Made by a program: the position numbers and the translations under genes. From the NCBI GenBank assembly GCA_964616015.1, contig CAZTTC010000022.1:1-29931 (forward strand): a stretch of 29,931 nt of DNA, read 5' to 3'. The first letter of the stretch is position 1. Each line of letters opens with the position of its first letter. Shown one piece after another: positions 23,445 to 29,931 of this stretch. Under the pieces are notes generated by a model. The model ran no database searches. It saw only the letters and a list, made by a program, of their open reading frames with translations, and had not been told where the DNA came from. Source of the stretch: Methylibium sp964616015. GTDB lineage: Bacteria > Pseudomonadota > Gammaproteobacteria > Burkholderiales > Burkholderiaceae_C.

Positions 23445-24614
23445 TCACCACGCTGATTCGGTGTCCGGGGCGGCGGTCTCGGCCGATGTCCCGTCGCCGA
23501 CCGGGCCGGCGTCCTTCGCCGGCTGGCCCTCCGCCAGAACGGCCTCGGCCAGCAGGCGCCGCAGCTCGGCGAGCCCCAGTCCGCGCAAGGCGCTGACGAA
23601 GACGCGCGGCACCCGCCGGCCCCCCTCGAATTCCATCACATCGGCGATCACCCGGGGACGACGCGTCTCTTCCAGCTGATCCAGCTTGTTGAAGACCAGG
23701 ATCTGCGGAATCGCCGCTGCGTCGATCTCGCCGAGCACACGCTCGACCTCCGCCATCTGCTCGGCCAGCACCGGGCTTGCCGCGTCGACCACGTGCAGCA
23801 GCAGGTCGGCCTCGGCGGCTTCCTGCAGCGTCGCGGCAAAGGCCTTGACCAGCGTGTGCGGGAGGTCGCGGATGAAGCCGACGGTGTCCGACAGGCTGAC
23901 CGAGCGCTGCGCGTGCTCGAGATAGAGCTGGCGCGTGGTCGTATCCAGCGTCGCGAACAACTGGTCGGCCGCGTAGCTGCGCGCCTTGACCAGCGCATTG
24001 AACAGGGTCGACTTGCCGGCATTGGTGTAGCCGATCAGCGAGATCTTGAAGGTGCCGGTCCGCTCGCGCGAGCGTCGCTGCGTGCCGCGCTGTCGCTTGA
24101 CCTTGTCGAGCCGCGACTTCAGCGCCTTGATGCGCTCGCCGATCATGCGGCGGTCGAGCTCGATCTGGCGTTCGCCCGGGCCGCCCCGATGGCCGACGCC
24201 ACCGCGCTGGCGCTCCAGGTGGGTCCAGCGCCGCACCAGGCGGTTGCTCAGGTACTGCAGCTGGGCCAGTTCGACCTGCAGCTTGCCCTCGTGGCTCTGC
24301 GCCCGAGCGGCGAAGATCTCGAGGATCAGGCCGGTGCGGTCGAGCACCTCGACGCCCAGATGGCGCTCGAGGTTGCGCTGCTGGGTGGGCGACAGCGCCT
24401 GGTCGAAGATGACGCAGTGCCCGCCGCTCTGCTCGACCAGCGCCTTCAGCTCGTCGGCCTTGCCGCTGCCGACGAAGAGGGCCGCGTCGGGCGCCTTGCG
24501 GCGCGCGATCAGGCGCGCCACCGGCGTGTCGCCGGCCGACTCGGCCAGCAAGGCAAGTTCATCCAGCGTCGGATCGAAGGCACAACCGGCGCCGAGGTCG
24601 ACGCCGACCAGCAC
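23445..24614 (-). CDS. hflX: Ribosome-associated GTPase HflX
   Basis: HflX is a GTPase that binds the 50S subunit and rescues stalled or heat-damaged ribosomes. The N-terminal domain contains LFVGSGKADEL and RNLERHLGVEVLDRTGLIL. The glycine-rich linker is RGGVGHRGGPGERQIELDRR. The GTPase domain has the Walker A GYTNAGKST (195-203), LFATLDTTTR, SDTVGFIRDLP and the base motif NKLD. The 389 residues end in an acidic, alanine-rich tail. The start is a GTG at 24614 with GAGG eight bases upstream. The frame is open a little further towards hfq, but without ATG or GTG. It follows hfq by 41 bp, the usual hfq-hflX-hflK-hflC order. Confidence 0.96.
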   Translation of the reverse strand: MLVGVDLGAGCAFDPTLDELALLAESAGDTPVARLIARRKAPDAALFVGSGKADELKALVEQSGGHCVIFDQALSPTQQRNLERHLGVEVLDRTGLILEIFAARAQSHEGKLQVELAQLQYLSNRLVRRWTHLERQRGGVGHRGGPGERQIELDRRMIGERIKALKSRLDKVKRQRGTQRRSRERTGTFKISLIGYTNAGKSTLFNALVKARSYAADQLFATLDTTTRQLYLEHAQRSVSLSDTVGFIRDLPHTLVKAFAATLQEAAEADLLLHVVDAASPVLAEQMAEVERVLGEIDAAAIPQILVFNKLDQLEETRRPRVIADVMEFEGGRRVPRVFVSALRGLGLAELRRLLAEAVLAEGQPAKDAGPVGDGTSAETAAPDTESAW

Positions 24615-24655
24615 CGCCCGCGCCTCGTGACCGCTCGCCGGCGCGCTCAGGCCGT

Positions 24656-24901
24656 TCAGCTCGAGGACTCCGGCTGGTCGTTGGCCTGGAAGTTCACCGC
24701 CCGGCCCGGCACGACCGTGGAGATTGCGTGCTTGTAGACCATCTGGGTCACGGTGTTGCGCAGCAGGACCACGTACTGGTCGAAGGACTCGATGTGACCC
24801 TGCAGCTTGATGCCGTTGACGAGATAGATCGAGACCGGCACGTGTTCCTTGCGCAGCAGGTTCAGGAACGGGTCTTGTAGGAGTTGCCCTTTGTTGCTCA
24901 C
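24656..24901 (-). CDS. hfq: RNA chaperone Hfq
   Basis: Hfq is the hexameric Sm-like protein that pairs small RNAs with mRNAs. The 81 residues read MSNKGQLLQDPFLNLLRKEH, then VPVSIYLVNGIKLQG (Sm1) and the Sm2 motif YKHAISTVVPGR. Proximal-face residues Q9, D10, K32, Y56, K57 and H58 are present. The rim patch is RKEH instead of the E. coli RRER, with fewer arginines. The start is taken as the GTG at 24901 because the conserved protein begins MSNKGQ. An in-frame GTG at 24946 would add 15 unconserved residues. The ribosome site is weak (GGA). It sits between der and hflX. Confidence 0.97.
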   Translation of the reverse strand: MSNKGQLLQDPFLNLLRKEHVPVSIYLVNGIKLQGHIESFDQYVVLLRNTVTQMVYKHAISTVVPGRAVNFQANDQPESSS

Positions 24902-24974
24902 GATATGGTCCGTGTTCTGTAGCTGTTGGAGAGTGGAAGGTATCACAGGCCTTGGCCCGGGCCGGCCTGCCGGA

Positions 24975-26315
24975 CTACGACTCCTTGGCCGAGAAGGGGT
25001 TCCGCGAAGACTTCATCTCGATGCGCAGCGGCGTGCCGGTGAGCTGGAAATGGCTGCGGAAGCGCCCTTCGAGGAAACGCTTGTAGCTGTCGGTCACGTG
25101 GTCGAGCGAGTTGCCGTGGATGACGATCACCGGCGGGTTCTGCCCGCCCTGGTGGGCGTAGCGCAGCTTCGGCCGGAACGCGCCGGCGCGCTTGGGCTGC
25201 TGGAACTGCACCGCCTCGAGCAGCACCCGCGTGAGCTGCGGCGTCGGCAGCTTCTTGGTCGCCGACCCCCAGGCCTCGCCGATCGCCTTCCAGACCGGCC
25301 CCAGGCCCTGGCGCTTGATGGCGGAGATGTGGAGGACGGGCGCGAACTTCAAGAAGGCGAGCCGCTGCTCGATCGAGCGCTGCAGCATCTCGCGCTGATA
25401 CCCGTCGACCGCGTCCCACTTGTTGACCGCCAGCACCACGGCCCGCCCGGCGTCGAGGATGTAGCCGGCGATGTGCGCGTCCTGGTCGGTCACGCCCTGG
25501 GTCGCGTCCAGCAGCAGGAGCACGACATTGGCGTCGGCGATGGCCTGCAGGGTCTTGACGACCGAGAACTTCTCGATCGCCTCGAAGACCTTGCCCTTGC
25601 GGCGCAGGCCGGCGGTGTCGATGAGCTCGAACTTCTGGCCGCCTCGCTCGAAAGGCACGCTGATGGCGTCGCGCGTGGTGCCCGGCAGGTCGAAGGCGAC
25701 CAGGCGTTCCTCGCCCAGCCAGGTGTTGATCAACGTGGACTTGCCGACGTTGGGTCGGCCGGCGACCGCCAGGCGGATCGGCCGATCGGGATCGTCCAGC
25801 GCCTCGTCGTCGGGTTCGTCGAAGACGAAGTCCTCGAGCGCCTTCTCGAGCAGGCTGCGGATCCCCTGGCCGTGGGCCGAGGAAACGGCATGGGGCTCGC
25901 CGATGCCGAGCTCGTGGAACTCGGCCAGCTGAATGCCCTCGACCATGCCCTCGGCCTTGTTGGCCGCCAGCACGAGCTTCTTGCCGGCCGTGCGGAGGTA
26001 GCGCGCGATGTCGTGGTCCTGAGCCGACAGGCCGGCGCGCACGTCGACGACGAAGATGACCGCATCCGCCTCGGCCACCGCCTGGCGCGTCTGCTTGGCC
26101 ATCTCCTTGACGATGCCGCTCTCGGCGGTGGGCTCGAAGCCGCCGGTGTCGATGACGATGAACTCTTGCTCGCCGAGCCGGCCATCGCCGTAGTGGCGAT
26201 CGCGCGTCAGGCCCGCGAAGTCGGCCACGATCGCGTCGCGACTTTTGGTCAGGCGATTGAACAGCGTCGACTTGCCGACGTTGGGGCGCCCGACGAGCGC
26301 CAGCACGGGTTTCAT
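24975..26315 (-). CDS. der: Double-domain GTPase Der (EngA)
   Basis: Der is an essential ribosome-biogenesis GTPase with two tandem G domains and a KH-like C-terminal domain; it acts on 50S maturation. GRPNVGKST occurs twice (9-17 and 186-194). The first G domain has DTGGFEPT and the base motif NKAE. The second has DTAGLRRKGKV and NKWD. The C-terminus contains NPPVIVIHGN and the tail FSAKES. Length (446) is normal. The ATG at 26315 has GAGG upstream. It lies 22 bp after bamB, the conserved order. Confidence 0.97.
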   Translation of the reverse strand: MKPVLALVGRPNVGKSTLFNRLTKSRDAIVADFAGLTRDRHYGDGRLGEQEFIVIDTGGFEPTAESGIVKEMAKQTRQAVAEADAVIFVVDVRAGLSAQDHDIARYLRTAGKKLVLAANKAEGMVEGIQLAEFHELGIGEPHAVSSAHGQGIRSLLEKALEDFVFDEPDDEALDDPDRPIRLAVAGRPNVGKSTLINTWLGEERLVAFDLPGTTRDAISVPFERGGQKFELIDTAGLRRKGKVFEAIEKFSVVKTLQAIADANVVLLLLDATQGVTDQDAHIAGYILDAGRAVVLAVNKWDAVDGYQREMLQRSIEQRLAFLKFAPVLHISAIKRQGLGPVWKAIGEAWGSATKKLPTPQLTRVLLEAVQFQQPKRAGAFRPKLRYAHQGGQNPPVIVIHGNSLDHVTDSYKRFLEGRFRSHFQLTGTPLRIEMKSSRNPFSAKES

Positions 26316-26337
26316 GACAGCCTCGGCGGACGCCCCG

Positions 26338-27462
26338 TCACTCCGGACGGAAGGCGTGCACGCTGCCGCGCTGCGTCACCGCGACGATGGTGTTGCCGAC
26401 CCGGACCGGGGCCCCGACGATCGGCCGCCCGTCGGTCGGCAGGCGCAGCAGGAACTGGCCGGTCTCGCGATCGATGAAGTGCATCTGGCCTTCGAAGTCG
26501 CCGAAGACCAGCGTGCGGCCGACGACCAGCGGCGCGCTCAGGCCGCGGTACTGCAAGCGATCGGACGTCCAGGCGACGTCGCCACTCTCACGCTTCCAGG
26601 CCGTGATGCGGTCGCTGGCGTCTGCGCCGAAGACCAGCTGCTCGTCGGCCGTGACCCCGTTGGTGCCCCCGACGTTCTTGGCCCAGCTCAGGCTGCCCCG
26701 CTCGGCGTTGACGCAGCCCACGGCCGCCTGGAAGCCCCGCGCGCAGATGGCGTCGCCGACGCGCGCCGCAGGCCCGACCAGGTCCGCCAGTCGCTCGACC
26801 TCGTTGGTGCCGCGCGGCGACGCCACGGTGGTTTCCCAGCGCACCGTGCCGCGCAGCGGGTCGAAGCCGGCGAGGCGCGCGCCCTGCCCGGCCACCAGCG
26901 TGTCCTTCCAGGCCATCAGCACGCCGGGCTGCAGCAGGGTCAGCGGGTCGCCCGGGCGCTGCTGCACCCAGAGCTTGCGGCCGTCGAGCACATCGTAGGC
27001 CTGCACGCTGCGATCGACGCCGAGCACGAAGACGCGCTCGCCCGCCACCAGCGGCGGCGTCACCACGCGCGTCGCGAGCCGCGTGCGCCACAGCGGCTTG
27101 CCGCTGTCCAGCACGACCAGCTCGTTGCCCGTCGTCACGACGCTGGCGTAGCGTCCGTCGCTGCCGACGCCGGCGCTCAGCTTGCCGTCGGCATCGCCGC
27201 GCCACAGTTCGCGGCCGGTGTCGGCGGCCAACGCGACGATGCTCCCGTCGCTGCCCGGCACCACCACCGTCGTCGCGGTCGGAGCGATCCGCAAGGTCGA
27301 CCCGATGCTGCCCAGGCTGTGCGACCACACTTGGCGGCCGGCGATCTGCGGCGTGACGTTCTCCAGGGCAGCCGGCTTCGGCTTGTCCGGCGTGGAGCAG
27401 GCCGCGACGAGCGCGACGAGGCCGGCGAGCAGGCCGCCGCGGACGATGTGACGGCGCCTCAC
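26338..27462 (-). CDS. bamB: Outer membrane assembly lipoprotein BamB
   Basis: BamB is the eight-bladed beta-propeller lipoprotein of the BAM complex that contacts the BamA POTRA domains. The 374 residues begin with a lipoprotein signal (LLAGLVALVAACS, lipidated Cys22), then repeated propeller blades with the PQQ-like pattern (VALAADTGRELWRGDADGK, YDVLDGRKLWVQQ, FDPLRGTVRWET, FIDRETGQFLLRL). The frame is open far upstream inside yfgM. The GTG at 27462 overlaps the yfgM stop (GTGA) and places the signal sequence at the N-terminus. It is the second BAM component in this window after bamA. Confidence 0.95.
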   Translation of the reverse strand: MRRRHIVRGGLLAGLVALVAACSTPDKPKPAALENVTPQIAGRQVWSHSLGSIGSTLRIAPTATTVVVPGSDGSIVALAADTGRELWRGDADGKLSAGVGSDGRYASVVTTGNELVVLDSGKPLWRTRLATRVVTPPLVAGERVFVLGVDRSVQAYDVLDGRKLWVQQRPGDPLTLLQPGVLMAWKDTLVAGQGARLAGFDPLRGTVRWETTVASPRGTNEVERLADLVGPAARVGDAICARGFQAAVGCVNAERGSLSWAKNVGGTNGVTADEQLVFGADASDRITAWKRESGDVAWTSDRLQYRGLSAPLVVGRTLVFGDFEGQMHFIDRETGQFLLRLPTDGRPIVGAPVRVGNTIVAVTQRGSVHAFRPE

Positions 27463-28136
27463 TTCGACGCCCCCGACGCACTGGCCGCGGGTGCGGCCAG
27501 TGCCGCGCCCAGCGCGGTCAGCTTGGCGTCGACGAGACGCCGGTAGTCGAGCGCTGCATCCATCGCATCGTAGGCCGACCGGTAGGCGATGCGGGCGTCG
27601 TCCGGCTTGCCCTGGGCGAGCAGGATGTCGCCGCGGCGGTCGGCCACCAGGGCCGCAAAGGGCTTGGGGGGGTCGGTCGGCAGGACCGTCAGGGCCGCTT
27701 CGTACTTCTTCTCGTCCAGCAGCACGGCGGCCAGGCGCAATTGCGCGACCACGCGGTACTCTTTCTCGCCGGCATGGGCGGCCACCCATTCCAGGTTGGC
27801 GCGGGCCGCGTCGACCCGGCCCTTCTCGAACTGCAGCTTGGCCGCCAACAGGCCGGCCTGGTCGGCGAAGGTGGTCGACCCGTAGCGCTCCTTCATGTCG
27901 GCCAGGACCTGCGTGGCCTTGTCGGCGTCACCGCCGCGCACCGCCTTCTCGAGCTCGTCGTAGAGCGCGCCGGCCTGGGCCCCGCGGTCGCGCTGGTAGG
28001 TCTGCCAACCGGTGAACCCGGCAAAGCCGCCCAGCGCGAGGATCAGCACCCAGGTGATCAGGTTGCCGTACTGCTTCCAGAAGTGCTTGAGCGAGTCGAG
28101 CTGTTCCTGTTCTTCGAGATCGAGATGGGTGGCCAT
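27459..28136 (-). CDS. yfgM: YfgM-family tetratricopeptide membrane protein
   Basis: YfgM-type proteins are inner-membrane proteins with a periplasmic tetratricopeptide-like domain; in E. coli YfgM works with PpiD near the Sec translocon. The 225 residues have a cytosolic N-terminus (MATHLDLEEQEQLDSLKHFWKQ), one membrane segment (about 26-44) and then helical repeats rich in alanine (AGLLAAKLQFEKGRVDAAR, RLAAVLLDEKKYEAAL). The ATG at 28136 lies 46 bp after hisS without a clear ribosome site. A small GC hairpin lies in the gap. The hisS-yfgM-bamB-der order supports the call. Confidence 0.93.
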   Translation of the reverse strand: MATHLDLEEQEQLDSLKHFWKQYGNLITWVLILALGGFAGFTGWQTYQRDRGAQAGALYDELEKAVRGGDADKATQVLADMKERYGSTTFADQAGLLAAKLQFEKGRVDAARANLEWVAAHAGEKEYRVVAQLRLAAVLLDEKKYEAALTVLPTDPPKPFAALVADRRGDILLAQGKPDDARIAYRSAYDAMDAALDYRRLVDAKLTALGAALAAPAASASGASK

Positions 28137-28157
28137 GCGAGTGCGGATAGAAGCGCT

Positions 28158-28173
28158 GCCGCCCGGTGGCGGC
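28158..28173. repeat. Short GC hairpin between hisS and yfgM
   Basis: GCCGCC (28158-28163) and GGCGGC (28168-28173) form a perfect 6-bp stem with a four-base loop in the 46-bp hisS-yfgM gap. No T-tract follows on the minus strand, so termination is unlikely. It might stabilise one end of an mRNA after processing, or be chance in GC-rich DNA. Confidence 0.35.
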
Positions 28174-28182
28174 CAGCGCGGA

Positions 28183-29472
28183 TTATGGACGGAGCAGTTC
28201 GGTCGCCCAGGTCGAAGCTTCGGCCAGCGACTTGACGACCTGCTGCGCCGGTGGACCGTCGGTACGCAACAGCTTGACACCGACGGCGCCCTGCGCGACT
28301 TCGTCGGCGCCGAACACCAGCGCCCAGCGCGCACCGCTGGCGTCGGCCTTCTTGAACTGCGCCTTCATGCTGCCGCCGCCGGCATGCATCAGCACGGCGA
28401 CGCCCGCGGCGCGCAGCGCCTCGAGAGCCGGCATCACCTGCGGCAAGGCCGCCGCGTCGGGGACGACGGCGTAGGCATCGGGCCTGGCCGCAGGGACGGC
28501 GGCACCCACGGCCTCGAGCAATAGCATCAAGCGCTCGATGCCGAGCCCGAAGCCCACGCCGGGCGCAGGCTTGCCACCGAGTTGCTCGATCAGCTGGTCG
28601 TAGCGCCCGCCGCCGCAGACCGTGGCCTGCGAACCCAGGTGCGGGGTCACCCACTCGAAGACCGTCAGGTTGTAGTAGTCCATGCCGCGCACGAGGCGCG
28701 GGTTGATGCGGTAGGCCAGACCCGCCGCGTCGAGCACGGCACGCACGGCGTCGAAGTGCTGCAAGGACCGCTCGCCCAGGAAGTCCATCAGCTTCGGCGC
28801 GGCGTCAACCAGCGCCTGCAGGGCGGGGTTCTTGGTGTCGAGGATGCGCAGCGGATTGCTGTGCAGGCGTCGCTGCGCGTCGGCGTCCAGCTGCGAGGCG
28901 TTCGACTCGAGGTAGGCCACCAGCGCGACACGGTGGGCGCGCCGCTCCTCGGGCTGCCCCAGGCTGTTGAGCTCGAGGGCGAGGTCGCGCCCTTCGACCA
29001 ATCCCAGTTCGCGCCACAGCGCCCGCACCATCAGGATCAGCTCGGCATCCACGTCCGGCCCGGCGTGGCCGAGCGCCTCGACGTCGAGCTGGTGGAACTG
29101 CCGGTAGCGGCCCTTCTGCGGCCGCTCGTGGCGGAACATCGGGCCCATCGTCCACACGCGCAGCGGCCCGTTGTAGAGCGCGTTGTGCTCGTTGATCGCG
29201 CGCACGATGCCCGCCGTCGCCTCGGGCCGCAGGGTCAGGCGATCGCCGTTCATCGAATCCTCGAAGGAGTACATCTCCTTCTCGACGATGTCGGTCACCT
29301 CGCCCAGCCCGCGCACGAACAGCGCGGTCGGCTCGACGATGGGCGTGCGGATGTTGCGGTAGCCGTAGCGCTGCAGCAGGCGGCGGACGAGGTCCTCGAA
29401 CCACTCCCACCGGGCCGACTCGGGCGGCAGCAGGTCGTTCATGCCTTTGACGGCTTGGAGCGGTTCAGCCAT
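28183..29472 (-). CDS. hisS: Histidyl-tRNA synthetase
   Basis: HisRS charges tRNA-His with histidine. The 429 residues show the class II motifs: motif 1 around VRRLLQRYGYRNIRTPIVEP, TLRPEATAGIVRA, motif 2 FRHERPQKGRYRQFHQLDVE, the histidine-specific LVRGMDYYNLTVFEW and VCGGGRYDQLIEQLGG, and motif 3 GVGFGLGIERLMLL. The C-terminal anticodon-binding domain follows (about 335-429). The start at 29472 (MAEPLQAVKGMNDLLPPE) is chosen over an upstream extension by conservation. It lies 63 bp after the ispG stop. Its paralogue hisZ is encoded on the same strand about 8 kb downstream. Confidence 0.97.
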   Translation of the reverse strand: MAEPLQAVKGMNDLLPPESARWEWFEDLVRRLLQRYGYRNIRTPIVEPTALFVRGLGEVTDIVEKEMYSFEDSMNGDRLTLRPEATAGIVRAINEHNALYNGPLRVWTMGPMFRHERPQKGRYRQFHQLDVEALGHAGPDVDAELILMVRALWRELGLVEGRDLALELNSLGQPEERRAHRVALVAYLESNASQLDADAQRRLHSNPLRILDTKNPALQALVDAAPKLMDFLGERSLQHFDAVRAVLDAAGLAYRINPRLVRGMDYYNLTVFEWVTPHLGSQATVCGGGRYDQLIEQLGGKPAPGVGFGLGIERLMLLLEAVGAAVPAARPDAYAVVPDAAALPQVMPALEALRAAGVAVLMHAGGGSMKAQFKKADASGARWALVFGADEVAQGAVGVKLLRTDGPPAQQVVKSLAEASTWATELLRP

Positions 29473-29535
29473 GACGGGGAATCCAGGGGTCGGTGGTCCG
29501 GGCCGCGACGGACCGGGGCGCAGCACGAGCGTGCG

Positions 29536-29931
29536 TCAATGCGAGGCGGTGGCGCTGCCGTAGCGGCGCTCGATGTAGTTCTCGACGATGGCCTGGAACT
29601 CCCGCGCGATGCCCTCGCCACGCAGCGTCATCGCCTTTTCGCCGTCGATGAACACGGGCGCCGCGGGCGCCTCGCCGGTGCCGGGCAGGCTGATGCCGAC
29701 GTCGGCATGCTTGCTTTCGCCCGGGCCATTGACGATGCAGCCCATCACGGCGAGCTTCATGTTCTCGACCCCGGGGTACTTCGCCTTCCACACCGGCATC
29801 TGCGCGCGCAAGAAGTCGTCGATCTGCTTGGCGAGCTCCTGGAAGGTCGTGCTGGTGGTGCGGCCGCAGCCCGGGCAGGCGGTCACGCTCGGATTGAACG
29901 ATCTCAGGCCGAGCGACTGCAGGATCTCCAG
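29536..29931 (-). CDS. ispG: 4-hydroxy-3-methylbut-2-enyl diphosphate synthase (C-terminal part)
   Basis: IspG (GcpE) converts 2-C-methyl-D-erythritol 2,4-cyclodiphosphate to HMBPP, the penultimate step of the MEP pathway, using a [4Fe-4S] cluster. Only the last 131 codons are in the window. They contain the cluster ligands: two cysteines in VTACPGCGRTTSTTF and the third in MGCIVNGPGE, whose glutamate is the fourth ligand in relatives. The start lies beyond the right edge; the frame is open to position 29931. It precedes hisS, as is common in proteobacteria, and complements dxr at 4974-6152. Confidence 0.96.
   Translation of the reverse strand: MEILQSLGLRSFNPSVTACPGCGRTTSTTFQELAKQIDDFLRAQMPVWKAKYPGVENMKLAVMGCIVNGPGESKHADVGISLPGTGEAPAAPVFIDGEKAMTLRGEGIAREFQAIVENYIERRYGSATASH

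Overview
This 29.9 kb window is very GC-rich, densely packed chromosomal DNA from a betaproteobacterium. It most probably belongs to the order Burkholderiales and resembles the Rubrivivax/Leptothrix/Methylibium group. That placement rests on gene order and protein sequence: the block ispG-hisS-yfgM-bamB-der-hfq-hflX-hflK-hflC-DUF2065-hisZ-purA-hpt and the block rpsB-tsf-pyrH-frr-uppS-cdsA-dxr-rseP-bamA-ompH-lpxD are both classic betaproteobacterial runs, and HisZ beside purA is typical of these bacteria. No database search was possible, so the genus is an inference.

Layout. Positions 1-10928 (minus strand) carry the translation-to-envelope run. It reads from rpsB, tsf, pyrH and frr (ribosome, UMP supply, ribosome recycling) through uppS, cdsA and dxr (undecaprenyl carrier, phospholipid and isoprenoid synthesis) to rseP, bamA, ompH and lpxD (envelope stress protease, outer-membrane protein assembly, lipid A). 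lpxD runs off the left edge. Positions 11126-15400 (plus strand) hold the only accessory-looking content: an amidase, a DadA-type D-amino acid dehydrogenase whose start overlaps the amidase stop, and a bifunctional NAD(P)HX repair enzyme. Positions 15407-17620 (minus) are RNase R. A tRNA-Leu(CAG) with a good promoter and a strong terminator lies at 17695-17779 (plus). Positions 17864-29931 (minus) are the second housekeeping run, from ispG (cut by the right edge) down to a purine phosphoribosyltransferase.

How the genes work together. dxr and ispG are two steps of the MEP isoprenoid pathway that feeds UppS. UppS makes the lipid carrier, CdsA the phospholipid precursor and LpxD part of lipid A. 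BamA, BamB and the chaperone OmpH/Skp assemble outer-membrane proteins, and RseP reports their misfolding. HflK/HflC control the FtsH protease. Hfq, RNase R, Der, HflX, EF-Ts, S2, RRF and HisRS serve RNA metabolism and translation. PurA and the phosphoribosyltransferase cover purine synthesis and salvage. HisZ is the regulatory partner of a short HisG encoded elsewhere.

Regulatory DNA. Three sites share the -10-like string TAAACTCYC (upstream of tRNA-Leu, rpsB and pyrH). The rpsB leader is about 175 nt and contains several hairpins. A perfect hairpin plus U-tract lies between rpsB and tsf. A double palindrome sits directly upstream of a TACAAT box before hisZ.

No gene-free stretch exceeds 300 bases; the longest is the 197-bp rpsB/amidase gap. 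I saw no insertion sequence, prophage, CRISPR array, toxin-antitoxin pair or defence system. The window looks mostly like ordinary core genome. The candidate points of novelty are the amidase-dadA-nnr cassette and the regulatory structures, not a new system.
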